This document shows, in pieces, positions 11,762 to 24,600 of a stretch of DNA of 64,000 nt. The notes under the pieces are model-generated. The model was not told where the DNA came from. It made no database searches and was given only the letters and a program-made list of their open reading frames with translations. The first letter of the stretch is position 1, and the number at the start of each line of letters is the position of its first letter. The stretch comes from Membranipora membranacea (lineage: Eukaryota; Bryozoa; Gymnolaemata; Cheilostomatida; Membraniporidae), in NCBI GenBank assembly GCA_914767715.1, contig OU612068.1, positions 27,034,001 through 27,098,000 on the forward strand, read 5' to 3'. Made by a program: the position numbers and the translations under genes.

Positions 11762-12177
11762 TGTAACTTGGAAAAGGTAGGGTCAAAAACATTGGGATAG
11801 CTCTGGGAACTGGCGCGTTCTGGGCTGTCGCTGACACATGGTCGGAAAACCCTGACTGGCATTCTGGGATGCCATCGGCTTAGCCGGGAAAACCCATGGC
11901 TGGTGGTATTCCACTACATATATCGAGCATACATACAGATGGTCAACTGGCCATTACAACTAACTAGCTCACTTATATGACCTAACAAGGTTACACACTT
12001 ATCACACACCATTGGTATCCAATCCATTCATACTCTCACCTGGACATACTGACAGACACACTCGACGTCTATCTCTCTGGTAATTATTATTTACATCTAA
12101 ACCTTCTTGCATACTGATATAAATCTTAGCTGGGCTAAGTTGAACCACCTTGCGATTAGCATCCAACCACGTATCAC
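11762..12177 (+). mobile_element. Candidate 5' LTR of an LTR retrotransposon
   Basis: The stretch begins TGTAAC and ends ATCACA; it holds TATAAAT near 12119, a plausible LTR promoter. It is followed at once by TTTGGCGTCCTCGGGTGGGC, which resembles the primer-binding-site region of Ty3-type elements, and then by a single-exon ORF at 12260. No matching 3' LTR was found in the window, so boundaries are inferred. Confidence 0.4.
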
Positions 12178-12259
12178 AGTTTGGCGTCCTCGGGTGGGCT
12201 AAAAATCTTTCGATTTACAGCCTCCAGTACACTCAGTTACACTCTTAAATTAAGCTAAA

Positions 12260-13270
12260 ATGGATTTACCCTACGAAGAACATTATCCAGGTGAAACTTT
12301 CAGCAAACTTATGGATAACCTCTTCACTGGGCAGAGGCAGCTGCTACCTGCTGAGCCGAATATACGGATCGGAATTGACCAAGCACTGAACTTCTGTGAA
12401 AAACATCAACTATGGGATTACCATGCAGAGTTATTAATTATGTCTAGAATATTTGGTGAGTATCAGTGCAATACTCTTACATTACAGAAGGCTATAAATA
12501 TGTTTGATAATGACCATCAGCTAGGACTACATCTCTATGCTCAGAGTGAAGCTCATGTACGAGGTTGTAGATTTTATCTTCAACGCTTTGAAGATAAATT
12601 CTCCTTTTCTTATGTACCAGTCAGTTATCATACTCCATTGCCGGTTATGGTTCATCATGGCGTTGAGATATCTCAAACTGTATCAGTAAACCCTGTCCAT
12701 ATCTGTACGTCAAGTCAAGAAACTGTTCACTTTGAAACTGTTGAGGAATCCGAGACCTTTGCTAAGGTTATCGAATCTGAAACACTGCTCGTTGCTACGA
12801 GACCTGTTGCTACCTGTGCTACTGCTGTGGCTATGTCTGTCATTGCTATGACACCTGTGTTGACAACTGCTGTTGAACAAACTTTAACTTTACACCCAGA
12901 TATGTTTTGTTCTGCTGATACAATTCATTATGTGACTGCTGCCAATCTGACAACAATGTTGAATGTGAACCATGCTGCTGCATACACAATAAACTGTTCG
13001 GAAACTATTGACATCCGACTATGTGGTACCACTATCGCCTCGTGTGCTGCGCTGTATCCCTGGACATGTAACCAGCCACTACTTATGTTGCGTAACTTAC
13101 GTGACACACATTGTTTCACACACATTCTCTGCAAACACTATTGTTCATACCTGCCCTGGCACTACAAGTGGTTATGGTTCTACTCAGACCTTTCATCAAA
13201 ACCATTGCGATTTTCTCATACAACAGCTGAAGGTGGTGGTTATTCAGGCTATTCTATGTTAAGATGCTAG
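12260..13270 (+). CDS. Single-exon 336-residue ORF, probable gag-like protein of a retroelement
   Basis: The ORF starts MDLPYEEHYPGETFSKLMDN about 80 bases after the primer-binding-like sequence, the usual position of gag. The first 110 residues are mixed helical (GIDQALNFCEKHQLWDYHAE, KAINMFDNDHQLGLHLYAQS); the rest is rich in Thr, Val, Cys and His, with no clear zinc knuckle, protease or reverse transcriptase. The ORF stops just before the second CGAACC repeat at 13285, so pol may have been lost. I infer gag from position and single-exon form, not from a recognised domain; an unrelated intronless gene remains possible. Confidence 0.4.
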   Translation: MDLPYEEHYPGETFSKLMDNLFTGQRQLLPAEPNIRIGIDQALNFCEKHQLWDYHAELLIMSRIFGEYQCNTLTLQKAINMFDNDHQLGLHLYAQSEAHVRGCRFYLQRFEDKFSFSYVPVSYHTPLPVMVHHGVEISQTVSVNPVHICTSSQETVHFETVEESETFAKVIESETLLVATRPVATCATAVAMSVIAMTPVLTTAVEQTLTLHPDMFCSADTIHYVTAANLTTMLNVNHAAAYTINCSETIDIRLCGTTIASCAALYPWTCNQPLLMLRNLRDTHCFTHILCKHYCSYLPWHYKWLWFYSDLSSKPLRFSHTTAEGGGYSGYSMLRC

Positions 13271-13284
13271 GCAGCATCTTACCG

Positions 13285-13402
13285 GTAGGTACGAAAAACC
13301 GAACACGAACTCACAAGCTACGAACCTTAAAAAACCGAACCTTCAATGTGTCTGATAACATAATTTCGGCCAATGATGTTCTTTGTAACAAAAAGTCAAA
13401 AC
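13285..13402 (+). repeat. CGAACC-rich repeat, copy 2
   Basis: This copy is nearly identical to 11468-11591 through CAATGTGTCTGATAACATAA and TTCTTTGTAACAAAAAGTCA. With copy 1 it brackets the candidate LTR and the 336-residue ORF. Confidence 0.75.
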
Positions 13403-15427
13403 TTTGATGAACAGTTATCCTCTCTTGCACTTTGGCAAATGGTAGAGGACAACTCCAATCCCAGCAGAGAGTTTGGGACATATGAGCAGGGAGAGTGGGA
13501 AGGGAGCAGGGAGGGGAGCAGGGAGTTTGTCCCCGACTGAACAAAGAAGGGGGTTTTGTTCTAGAAGAGACACCAGGCTAGATCATGGCCTGAACGATTT
13601 CCAGATTGAGACAGAGGTTCCGGAGAGCTGGGAGCCACCAAGTTCAAACTTAGTGATTATTACCATGGTGGTGCGACTGATCCTGGATAATTGAGTGATT
13701 ATGCACAAATGCACGCAGTGATGCTTTTACTTACTAAATGATGCTTGCAAATACTCTGTTTATGAGATCATTGCACTGTTTGAGTGATAAGGTGATCCAA
13801 TCAGATAACATATTATATGCGCATTCAAATAAAGGTAATGGTTCAGAGAAGAGACTGTTGATGGTGTTTACACGTGTATTCAATGAACTTATTTGTATAT
13901 TACGGTGCCTGAAAAAGCGGCAAAATGAGAGGCAGAAAAAAAGGCCTGAGAGAATAGTAATGGCTCAGGTGGATTAATACTGAAGTGTGAGCATTCATGG
14001 CTGTGAATACACGTGTGATGGTAGACCATCGGGGACATAAAGCAGTTCCTATCCAATCGTAGTGGCAATGTACGTTGTTAATGACAGCTAACTATCAAGC
14101 CATAACTGTTGCATAACAGCTATCACTAGGATTGTGCTGTGACTTCTGGTACTGCGTAACTAAAAAAACAGAAAATATCACATTCAAATTCAAAGAGAAG
14201 TGTTTGATATCCTATGTCATGATATTATCAGTTAAATCTAAAACTCACTTTTTGCTCACTGCGCTCTACTCATAGCTTTAGGGCAGCATGAGGCAAGCTC
14301 CCCGTTTCTTCATTGCCGGTTAATATTATTTGCTTTTTTATGGCTAGATGGTGACTGGTGAAGCTCACACCACATTACATTATCAATCATGCTCGACTGG
14401 GATAAAATGAATAATACACCAATTGATTTTGGTACATACCTGACCCAACTTGTAGCTTAATTACTATGTAGTTGTTTTACACGATGCCGTTTCAGAAGAC
14501 TAGGATATTATCATTATCAGTTTAGTCCGGGCCACCACAGCTTGAACCTGACTTCGTTACACAGCTATAGTACAGCATGTTAGTCTGACCATCGGACCAA
14601 AATAATTTTGTATTCTGTGGTACGAGTCAGAGAAATCAATAGCTGAGGTTGTAATGAGGAAGGGCCCGCATGGATATCTACAAACACAAGATTTCTTATG
14701 TTAGTTATTACAGAATATGCAGTTAATATATAGTATTTGCCTAACCACTTTCATACTAGTAGGATCATTTCATAGATGATGAAGCCTGATCAAGCTAATG
14801 TAAATTTCAGAGAGGCAACACTGATCTGATATCTCTTAGAGTAGCACAAAATGCTGTATGTAAGACCTAACAGTTAACAGTTATAGTTATATATATAGTA
14901 AATAAGCTCAATTTTTTATAGAAGAATTTTAATGTATACTAGCTAGAGGTCCTACTTTCCCCCCTCATGCTTTGTTTGAAACCAAAGAACAGCCATGAAC
15001 TTTTAAAACAATATTTCAAGATAGGCCAACACCCATAGTACATACTTGTTAACTCTGTTGAGAGGTGATGATTCAGGAGGCAGCCTTCTGCATCTCCTGT
15101 GACGAGTCAAAGGGGCTCCAATTTACTAAACTGTGACCATTTCTAATAAATAAGTGTGGTGTGTCCTCCATAACAGCCTTCTGTAGTAGCTCCACATACT
15201 TCCATCATTTTCAAACTTGCAGGAATATATATATAGTCAAACCATTCCTCTCTCCAATGCAAAAGTTCATTTGGATTCATGATGACTAATTTGACAATGA
15301 CATCTACTTGGTGTGTACCAAACCAATGAACTCATTGACCAAACTGTGCCATCTTTCTCTCCATAATTTTTCATCAAGTGACCTTGAGCTAGTGCACCTA
15401 GTTAGGATGCAATGAGCTCTATTAAAA
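13403..15427. other. Non-coding stretch of the repeat nest
   Basis: A purine-rich GGGAGCAGGGAG patch lies at 13488-13525. Short ORFs are present but none shows a domain or a splice pattern. I see no gene here. Confidence 0.4.
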
Positions 15428-15592
15428 GTCAAAGTTTGATGTCTGTTATATTATTGGTCACTTATCAAAAACATGACATTTCATTGGCTACTGACAATTT
15501 AAACTTTGAGCAAATTGATTTAATCCTGAGTTCGGTTTTTAGAGGGTTCGTAGTTCGTGAGTTCGTGGTTCGGTTTTTCGTACCTACCCATA
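15428..15592 (-). repeat. CGAACC-rich repeat, copy 3 (inverted)
   Basis: Read on the minus strand it begins GGGTAGGTACGAAAAACCGA and carries ACGAACTCACGAAC and CCAATGAAATGTCATG, matching the plan of copies 1 and 2. With copy 1 it could form the ends of a composite element of about 4.1 kb. Confidence 0.65.
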
Positions 15593-16714
15593 GAAAGTGT
15601 GGACTATTCCCCTCCCGATTTATATAGGCAATTTTCAAATGGCTGCTTCAGTTTTCATACATAGGGGTTTCAAGCATGAAAGTACATATAGTAGTTAAAA
15701 GGAAACTGACAGCCAGTTTCATGTCAAATCAGGTCAAATCAGCCCTTTTTACTGCTGCTACCGAGCAAAGGGATAGTGATAGTCATATACCTACCTTGTA
15801 CCTGACTCTTCACCCTAGGATATTTAGGTACCTTGCATTCACTTTAGGTAAGTCTAGGTTGCATCCATAGACATAATATATTAAGTATATTAAGTCTATG
15901 GTTGCAACATATATTTATTGTATGACCTTATTTATATCTCATCCATCGCTTCTCTCATTGATTGTAATGTGATGTAGTAACCAGGTACAGCAGGTAGCAG
16001 AAGAATAGATTGCTGGCATTTGGTGTTGCAACCCAATCAACTGGTCACACTGCAGCCAATAAGTTTGACTAAAAATAGCTCAGATTTGTTCTTTCCCTCT
16101 TGTTAACCACAGACCCGACCGCACAATATATGTATAGAAAAACCTAGAATCACAGTCAGGTGTTATTGAGAAACCTAGATAATAATTTGTCTTGCATACT
16201 CAGCAAGGGCCAATCATGCAGCTGACAGGGTGTACAAATTGATGACAATCTGTCCCCTTGACATTAATATCATTTTCTTCTAATTGCAGCAAATTAAGTG
16301 CTGTAAATCTATATCAATCGAAAACAAAGTGAGCAGAAGTTTATTATTTCACCGTACAGAATATAAACCCTGAGAACACGATCAACATCTACAGGCCACC
16401 CTAACACACGTGGTAAGCTTTCAAAATTACACCTAGTAGTCAACTTTTCTTGTGTTTTCAGGGGATACTAAACCAAGCATTTTCACTTGTTCTACGTTTT
16501 AATCGCTCAAAGGACCATAGTTCATACTTGCTTTTTGAAATAGGTTCAACCCGAAACGATCATTCTTTTTAATCAAGTTCTATTCCCATTTCCAAGCCCA
16601 AACTGCCCTGCCTGATGGTTCGAAGGTCAATTGTTAGATTGCTTATTTGGTTTATTATGTTTTTTATAAAATATTATTTTACAGTTTGTTGTCAGATGTC
16701 GGCCATACTGTGAT

Positions 16715-18677
16715 ATGCATTCTGGAGATGACAACCTAGATCGAAGCTGGGTTGTGCTTCAAAATGAAACAACAATGCCCGCGTCAAAAATGAGTAAGTT
16801 CCAGGGATCACGATTGATTTGTTATAAGAAAGGGCTTTGACAAAGTTGTGCCTGTGTTGTTGTGCTTTTACTATTGCCTTTACTAGGATATTTATCATGG
16901 TTGCTATGTAATACTCTAAATAACATCATTTAAACATTGTATTAATTACCTTCAACATTGTGTCATGAGTCATCAAGGAAAATTTGAAGCACACAAACCT
17001 GAAGCAGTTTTTTGAAAGGAAACTGAGGGGAGAGCTTGATATGATGTTTTCCACCCTGAACTATACATATTCTGAACATAATGAAGATACTTAGACTAAG
17101 TTTTATAATCTTTGCTTAGTCTATACTTAATATATTTATATAGTATCCTATCCTGGTTTATTACGTCTAAGTTTATGTCATTGAATATCCAATAACATGT
17201 CTACAGAAGGTGAATTTTTAAAACAAAAAGTTGCAAGGTGGCATTATCATTGCACTCCATTGCTAGTAAAAATCTCCAGGTTATAGAACTATTGGCTATT
17301 TGAATACATGCTGGTTACGACAATTCAATCGTTTTTCGTTCAAATGCATTGCAAATGTGAATTTGATATTTGATCAGATTCACCATCATGTTATGAGCTT
17401 ACCATCGCAATTTCTTCTTTTCCAGAGCTAGAAATTTACAGATTCCCAGACTCTACCAATGCTGATGAATTGACAGACCATTTTTGTAGTCATTACAGTG
17501 CAGAATGTCATTTGACTGTGACAGAAATTGAGCAAGGATATGATTTAAATGGCGTTTATACTCTAGAATTCCTCCAATCGGGTTAGTTTCTTTCGCAGAG
17601 AATGCCCTAACTGCTGGTTTGGTTGAGCAAATAAAAGATCAGTAAAATCAAATAACTATTCATTAACATTTCATCCTTGCTTTACAATAAACTAGTTCGT
17701 TTAATAAGCTTAGTGAGTGGCATCCATTGAAACACCAAGTCCATGGGCTGTGAATGTGAACCGCAGGAAATCTGCAAGAATTATCTAATTGAAATCGCCG
17801 GGTAGGCTGGGCTTAGGAAAATTTTCCGACTATCTTTGGATGAACTCAAGGGTAAATAAACTTAAGCCTGTAGGCTGCCATTCACTATGTTTCCGTATGT
17901 GGACGTGACGTTTAAGGTCCAATCGATACATGGGAATAGCATTTAGGTTAACTTCCTTACACATTGGTATGCTTTTCGTCATTCGAATTGAGGAATCGTT
18001 TTGTTTTGCAACGATAGTAAAAGGCGGCATAGATGAATGGATAGCGCGCTTGGGAACGGTGGCCCAGGTATAAATCCCGGCTGTAGCAGATCCTTTCTGA
18101 TGTTTTTTCATCAGGGAAATCGTTAGCATTCATCATTCGAAGTGGGAGTGGACCATCCATTCTAAGTATGGGACCATATTGATAATTAGTTATAAAGGCC
18201 TTATCCCAGCGGTCCCTCTTTTGTTTTTTTGTTGTCACCAACAAAAAAGAAAGAAAAATGAGGCAGCTGAGAAAAGGCTAGGTTAGTGTGTTAAAAAGGA
18301 CCTCGAAATGCTGTTAAAATTTTCTATGCTGATTGTACTTATTATAGAAGTTTTGCTCTTCAGATTATAAATTTTGGTAACATGAGTTAGAGCTATCAAC
18401 AGGACCGTCAGCATGAGTTCATTTATAATTATGCTTTATGTGTAAATAACATTTTTAGATGCGGAGAGAATTTTGGGGGACCGGCAGCAGCTGTTAGACC
18501 CTGATGATGTAGAATCTGAGATAAGAATACGCCCTTCACTTCGCGCAGTTCTGTTCCATAGTGATAGAAAAATCAACAAAAGAATGGTGATGAAATCTCT
18601 GCCAGATGGTATGAAGGTTGGATATTTGGAGCAACTGAATGATTATGATCTACTAGCTGTTTTTAAAAGAGTAGAAG
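16715..18677 (+). CDS. Gene 1 exons 1-3: SWVVL motif and first RRM-like unit
   Basis: Exon 1 reads MHSGDDNLDRSWVVLQNE. Exon 2 (KLEIYRFPDSTNADELTDHF to VYTLEFLQSG) gives strand 1, helix 1 and the RNP1-like strand. Exon 3 begins at helix 2, DAERILGDRQQLL, and ends AVFKRVE. Exon 2 is 156 nt in both genes. A five-codon upstream ORF starts at the ATG at 16696 and overlaps the chosen start, which could damp translation. Confidence 0.75.
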
Positions 18678-21600
18678 GTGAGTCACTGAGATTTTCAATG
18701 CTTTGAGAATATAAAACTGTGCAGGATCATTCAGGAAACAGAGAAGCGACAAGCCTACATTAATCTGTATTTAGCCAAATATGTACTTTTATACATCTCA
18801 CTGTTCCCTATCCCAGCTCCCATATGATACAGTGGTGATGTCTCGATGTCTTTCCAGTGGTTTTTTTTAGCATCATCATAAAGTTCAAGGTGAAAAACGA
18901 TTTTCCACATTTTCGAAAACGCGGAAAACGATTTCCAAAAATGAAAGAACCTGAAATTCAGGCCGTTAAAAGATGGAGATTATATCTTAATGGGTTACAG
19001 TTCATTTTCTATGCATTGAGATCAATTTTTGAGGAAAAAATATTTTCCGCATTTTCCAAAAGATTTTTTTTATCACTTGATTTTTACCAAAAACACTCAT
19101 ATGATACAGTGGTGATGTCTCAATGTCTTTCTAGGAGTTTTTTTAGCATCATCATGAAATTCAAGGTGAACAACGATTTTCCGCGATGAAACTGATTTTC
19201 CGCCTTTCCGCGTTTTCTAGAACCCGTTCTTCGAGACCATAAGAACAAAGTGCCCTATGAGCGATGCATGTGTCAGACTCTATCATCTCTCCTCATAATG
19301 GTCGTCATATGAACAAAAATCTCAACATTTTACAGATGCAGACAGGGTGGTTGGAAATGGGAAGTGGAGTGTTACCCCAAATTTGAGTGGCATTGTCAGC
19401 TTTTATGGACTACCATCTGAGTCAAGTAGTGCTGAAGGTCACATGGAAGGTAATTAAGTTCCTCAGAGTTTTTTTAATTTGACTTGCATATTGTCAATCA
19501 CCTGAGAATGCTCAACCTAGACCAGCTGTGGGCAACCTGAAGCCTTTTTGCCAGTGAGTCCTAATTGTGGCCTTATGCCTTTAAAAATTATGATTATTAT
19601 GTTAATTTTGTTTCCTGTTTCATTTTGTGGATGACAAAGTAAACATCGCCCATTGTAAACCCAATCCATCATAGGTCTTTCAAAATAGTGGCCATTCTGT
19701 ATCATACATGTGGCTGCGCTACATATGTGATAGCGCATGAAGAGAATTTTCAAGCCATTCTACACATAATCATTAGAACTGTAATCCCGCCAGCTACTTT
19801 TTCAAATGCTTCAATTTGAAAACAAACCTCAACCAGTGAAAGAAATGTCATAATAAAATGACAAATCCTTCACTGGTTTGTATGATTGTTTTGAAAAGGT
19901 ATTCAACAAATTCTTTCACCAAAATATATCCTTCCCTGACCATTGGATGTTGAAATTTCTATGTTTGTTGATATTATAGTAGTTATTATTTTTTGCAAAA
20001 CTGTTATTTTGGGCAAGAAAGGTAGATTTGGAAGAAAAAGTTGTCATGTTACATGCGCTCCAGCATTTTGGCTGAAATGTTCCAGATTACCAGATTGACA
20101 AGCATATGCAAAATTTTTTCTGGTTAACATAATAAAATCACTAACTAAGCTTTAGTGAAAAAGATACACTAGATTGGTGTTTCCGTTGAGCTGATGCAGT
20201 TGAAAAAGCTCATGTTTCTTGCCCTAGATGCATGTGGGGATATTGCAGGCACTTGCTGTCTGGTCATCTCATCACCCAACAGCTACATTGAGTAGGTGAG
20301 GCAATTCCTAATTTTTTACTCTGAAAAGCAATTTGCATTAATTAAAAAATATCTATATATTTTCTGATCGAATATTTCGCATACAGTCATCATTTTGTTT
20401 ACAAGGTTTCATGTACTTTATTTCGTAGAGGCCCGAGCTGGTGCTTATGGTGGATCTAGTACCAACAGCTCGATGACCTTGGATTCTGGAGATTATAGTC
20501 CTGACAGACACCCTGTAAATAGTCCAAATCAGAACCGATCACCTTATAAAACCCCAACACCCGCACCTCGAATCGAGAGATTATCTACTGTCAGATTGGC
20601 ACAAGATCGAGCCCCAACACCATCTCCACTGTTGATTAGTAAAGACACATCAGAAGGCCAGCCAGAGGAGCAGTCCTACAGTAAGCTTTGTGTTTTTCCT
20701 GCTATGACTTTAAGGGCAACAAAAACACTTTAGTTATGCAGTTGACAAAACTCAGTTCATTAAAAGTATTTTGGCTTCAAGTTGCTGTAGAGCTATCTTC
20801 TCATTTTCATACAATGTCGTACTTATTATGAATTAGAAGTTATCCCACTTTGCCTAATTTATCATATCCCGTCCTTGTATCCAGGTAGACATACAAAAAT
20901 GAGAGAATTCTTTACAGAAGAAGAATCTAGGATCAAAATTTAATGTCTCCAAATATCAGAAATTATATCAGCATACAAGTTCTCCCTGTATACAGGTTTT
21001 ATTTCAAACTCCAAGCACCAAGCAGAACAATCAATTGTGTCAATCTGGTTAAATAACTCACCGTAAGATAGCTGCAAGATAGCAAGAGAATAGGTAGCGA
21101 TAGATAATTGATTTACTATTTCCAATCCAGATTAAATACTACTGGTTCTAATTTTTGCTGGATGGGGTCAAAGTTTTTGAGTGGGGGGATTAAATGAGGT
21201 AGCATAATTCATCTACTGGTAGGCCTACTTGTGTCAACCGACCTTACCCAGTCATATGAATTAAATTTAAGCCAGGGGTACCCATCAAACAGTTATGAAA
21301 TATTTCAATCCTAAGAAATACACAAGAAGGCCTGACACTATCACATTTTAAACAAGGATTGATTATTATTATTATCTTCATTACTAACCATTGGTAGCAG
21401 ACTAAAAATTAGCAGCGACCCTTATAGGTTTTTGTAGAAAAAGAGGAGGCATCCTGGGTATAAAAAGTGAAATATAAAAACTGATCAGTTTAGTTTATTC
21501 TTTATAATTAATACAGCCGGCATTGCTATACTTCATTAGTACTCTGCTCGATCTCAGAGCAGAGCTACACTTGGTGTCTGTCTGGCGTTGTTTTAGTCTG

Positions 21601-24600
21601 GCTGATCGGCGTAGAGTAGAAGGGATTGGCTGTAAACAATGTCAATTAAAAATCATTGAAGATTTTTAGGGTTGTTTCAAACATAAATTAATGTCTTTCA
21701 AGTAAAATTTTTAAGAATAGATTGGGCAGTGCTTCTGATTTGTGCGAAAATAAATGTCACGTCAAAATCCCAAATCCTTCCCTCAAAGAAGCTTTAATAG
21801 TAGTAGTATTGTTATTATGAAGGCATATTATATCAGATATAAAATACTTCTGGTTTCTAGTTACTATTTGATTATGTAATATCAGGGCTCTCAACCTGGG
21901 AGGATTCGAAACCTGAGTTTTGATATTAGCATGTCCCATAGTGGTATTTTAAAGGTGTAAAACGCCCTGAGCATAAACAGCTGAGGGTACGTCTGAGATG
22001 GCACCGAAAAATTGTCGGGTGAAATACCTGAGATTTGAAGATTATGCGCAAATAATAGCTGGCAAAGCAAGTCAAAGAATGTATGTTGTTAAAAAAATGT
22101 TGCATCTAAGTACAAAGCCAATAGCTTCCATGATGTTCAAAAGTTTTGTAGTTTCCCTCTTGATGTATTGTCTGCCTGTTTTGCACGAGCATATGTACCA
22201 TAAACAAGAAATTACTAAGAAAAGTTTTTGATGTTGCCAAGAATTTGAGGCTTGACGTAGGCGACCTCGATATTATTGTGCTGTTTTGCTGATGAGCATC
22301 ACATCATACAAAATTTTCTAGAGCGATGCCCTCAAATGCAAGTTCCATACATTAGTAGCAAGCTCCTTTAATAACAAAGTATATGCATCCTTTTCTCGCA
22401 ACATTTCATGTTTGTGATAGCAAGTAAATCAATAAAAACCTAGAGCATTTCTTGTAAACATAAAATCGTAAATAATTTTAGATTCGATCCAAATGAACCA
22501 ATTCATATGGACTAACCAAGGCCATCGCCACAGGTGAAAATGAATCCCCATGATGTAAAAATATGTTTGTAAAAATATTGATTTAAAGGCTGATGAAACG
22601 AGCCGCCAGGGTAGAAAGGCATATAATTGATGAAATGTGATGCTATTGAAATCATTGCCTGGATTTATCCAGTTCACCTGCAAAATGACTTTTTTAACAT
22701 TCCTAAAATTCAAATTTCTATTTAGCCATAATAATCTATTTGCAAATCACTGGGATTGGCAGTGCAATAAGAGCATAGCTTATCACAAATGAAATCAAAT
22801 ACCCACAACAAATACCACACATTATTCTCATGCAAAAGTTTGATGTTATCTTTATTATTCATCTCTGCCAAAAATTAGCAATGCAAGCAAGGTGATCTAG
22901 AATAGAGTACATAATAAGAGGCAAACGCAATAAATAAAGAAAGCGACTTCAACAACAAGCAAACCATTCCTGAGCTGCTGTCAGCAACCATCAGAAAACA
23001 CCACTTGAACAAATTGACAATGCAGTTGCAAATTCCTTGTCACCAATGAATTAATTATTTCAATGGGCTGTCACAACTATCCACACCAAAAAATAATTTA
23101 GATACGATCACTTAGGATATTATTAGTAATGCCTGAGAACATGGCTTCTCAATATTAAGACGCTGCCAAGCTGAAAGTCAATCTATCGGCTATTAAACAA
23201 GCAGATAAGACTTTCCTGGGAAAGCGCATTATTTTGCCACCTTCCAATGATATAAATGTCCAACTATCTGCTTAAAACATCAAGCAGTGTTGACCCTGTG
23301 ATCAAATATGCATGTCATCACAGTCTGAACCGAAATGCTTTGACAGAAAGGCAAGTTGGGGTGTAATGTGTTGATATTCAAATTAAAGACTAGATTCATT
23401 CAATCATGTCAAGTTCATTACAAGCTAAATTTTGACTTGAATAGGCAGCGCAGTGAGAGCATAGCTTATCACAACTAGAATCTAATACCTCATCATTTAT
23501 TAATAATATGACATAAATTATTGAAAGGCAACATTAAGCATTGTTTATATATTATTCATCTCTGCCAACAAGCAAAATCTGAGTTTTTAGCTCACATTCT
23601 AAAATCCCCTGGGAAGCCTGAGTTGAACCCAAAAATCTGAGTAACTCGGGCTAAACCTGAGTGGTTGAGAGCCCTGGTAATATTGTCTGTGATATGTAAT
23701 AAATCAATCAAATCAATCAGGTGAAGACAAGAGAAGGCAGGGGAGGGATTTTGTTTTGCAGCTTAATTTGAGTCAGAAATTTTTCAAATGCAGACACCAA
23801 TAGCTCGTCGGCCATATGCCATCGACAGCTTGAAGTCAATATGGTTAGTTGGGTATCCAGATGAATCACAGTATGAAAGGTTTTTACTATGGTATCTACT
23901 GTCATGAGGATATTGCTCACTGTGTTAATGGCTGTGATGCCATACAGAGAGCAAAGAGTTACAGGGGCCTTAGCCTGTGATAATATTCAAAATCGTATTG
24001 TGCTAACCTAAATTATTAGCCATCCTTTAGTAAGCCTCTATAAATAAATAAATAAATAGTATGCCTACCTGTAAATATGAGAGCACTACAAAGTAAATCA
24101 TTTGGTTGTATGAATAAACAGAGAGACATCGGACAACACAAACCATCACAAACCAACACAATTATGAGATTATGTTAACTTAAATTTGTCACCAAACAAT
24201 AGCTCATGCACCTGTTTTTAAAAACAATTTTAATTAGCCACACAATTACATATTTTATTATGAATAGCAACACATGGTAACACTCTATGAGAAGAATGCT
24301 GTGTGTACAGCCTCTGCTGATATTGCTAGCATAATGAATTACACTGTGTTAAACACTTTCTAGCTCCTATCTCAAGTTTAACTTATGAATCCCTATGCTC
24401 AGTACCAAGACATGCACATATTTTGGTAACCTTCCATTTATCATAATAGTTAGATTGCAATTCAGTATTCATAGATCAGCTTCTTGCTAAAATCTGTAAT
24501 CAAAGAGAAATCCATGCATCCCAATTGACAAGCCCTCGGGGCTAACCAAACCCATGACCTCCAACGCATGCACGCTGTGCGACTGACACTCTTAACGTAT

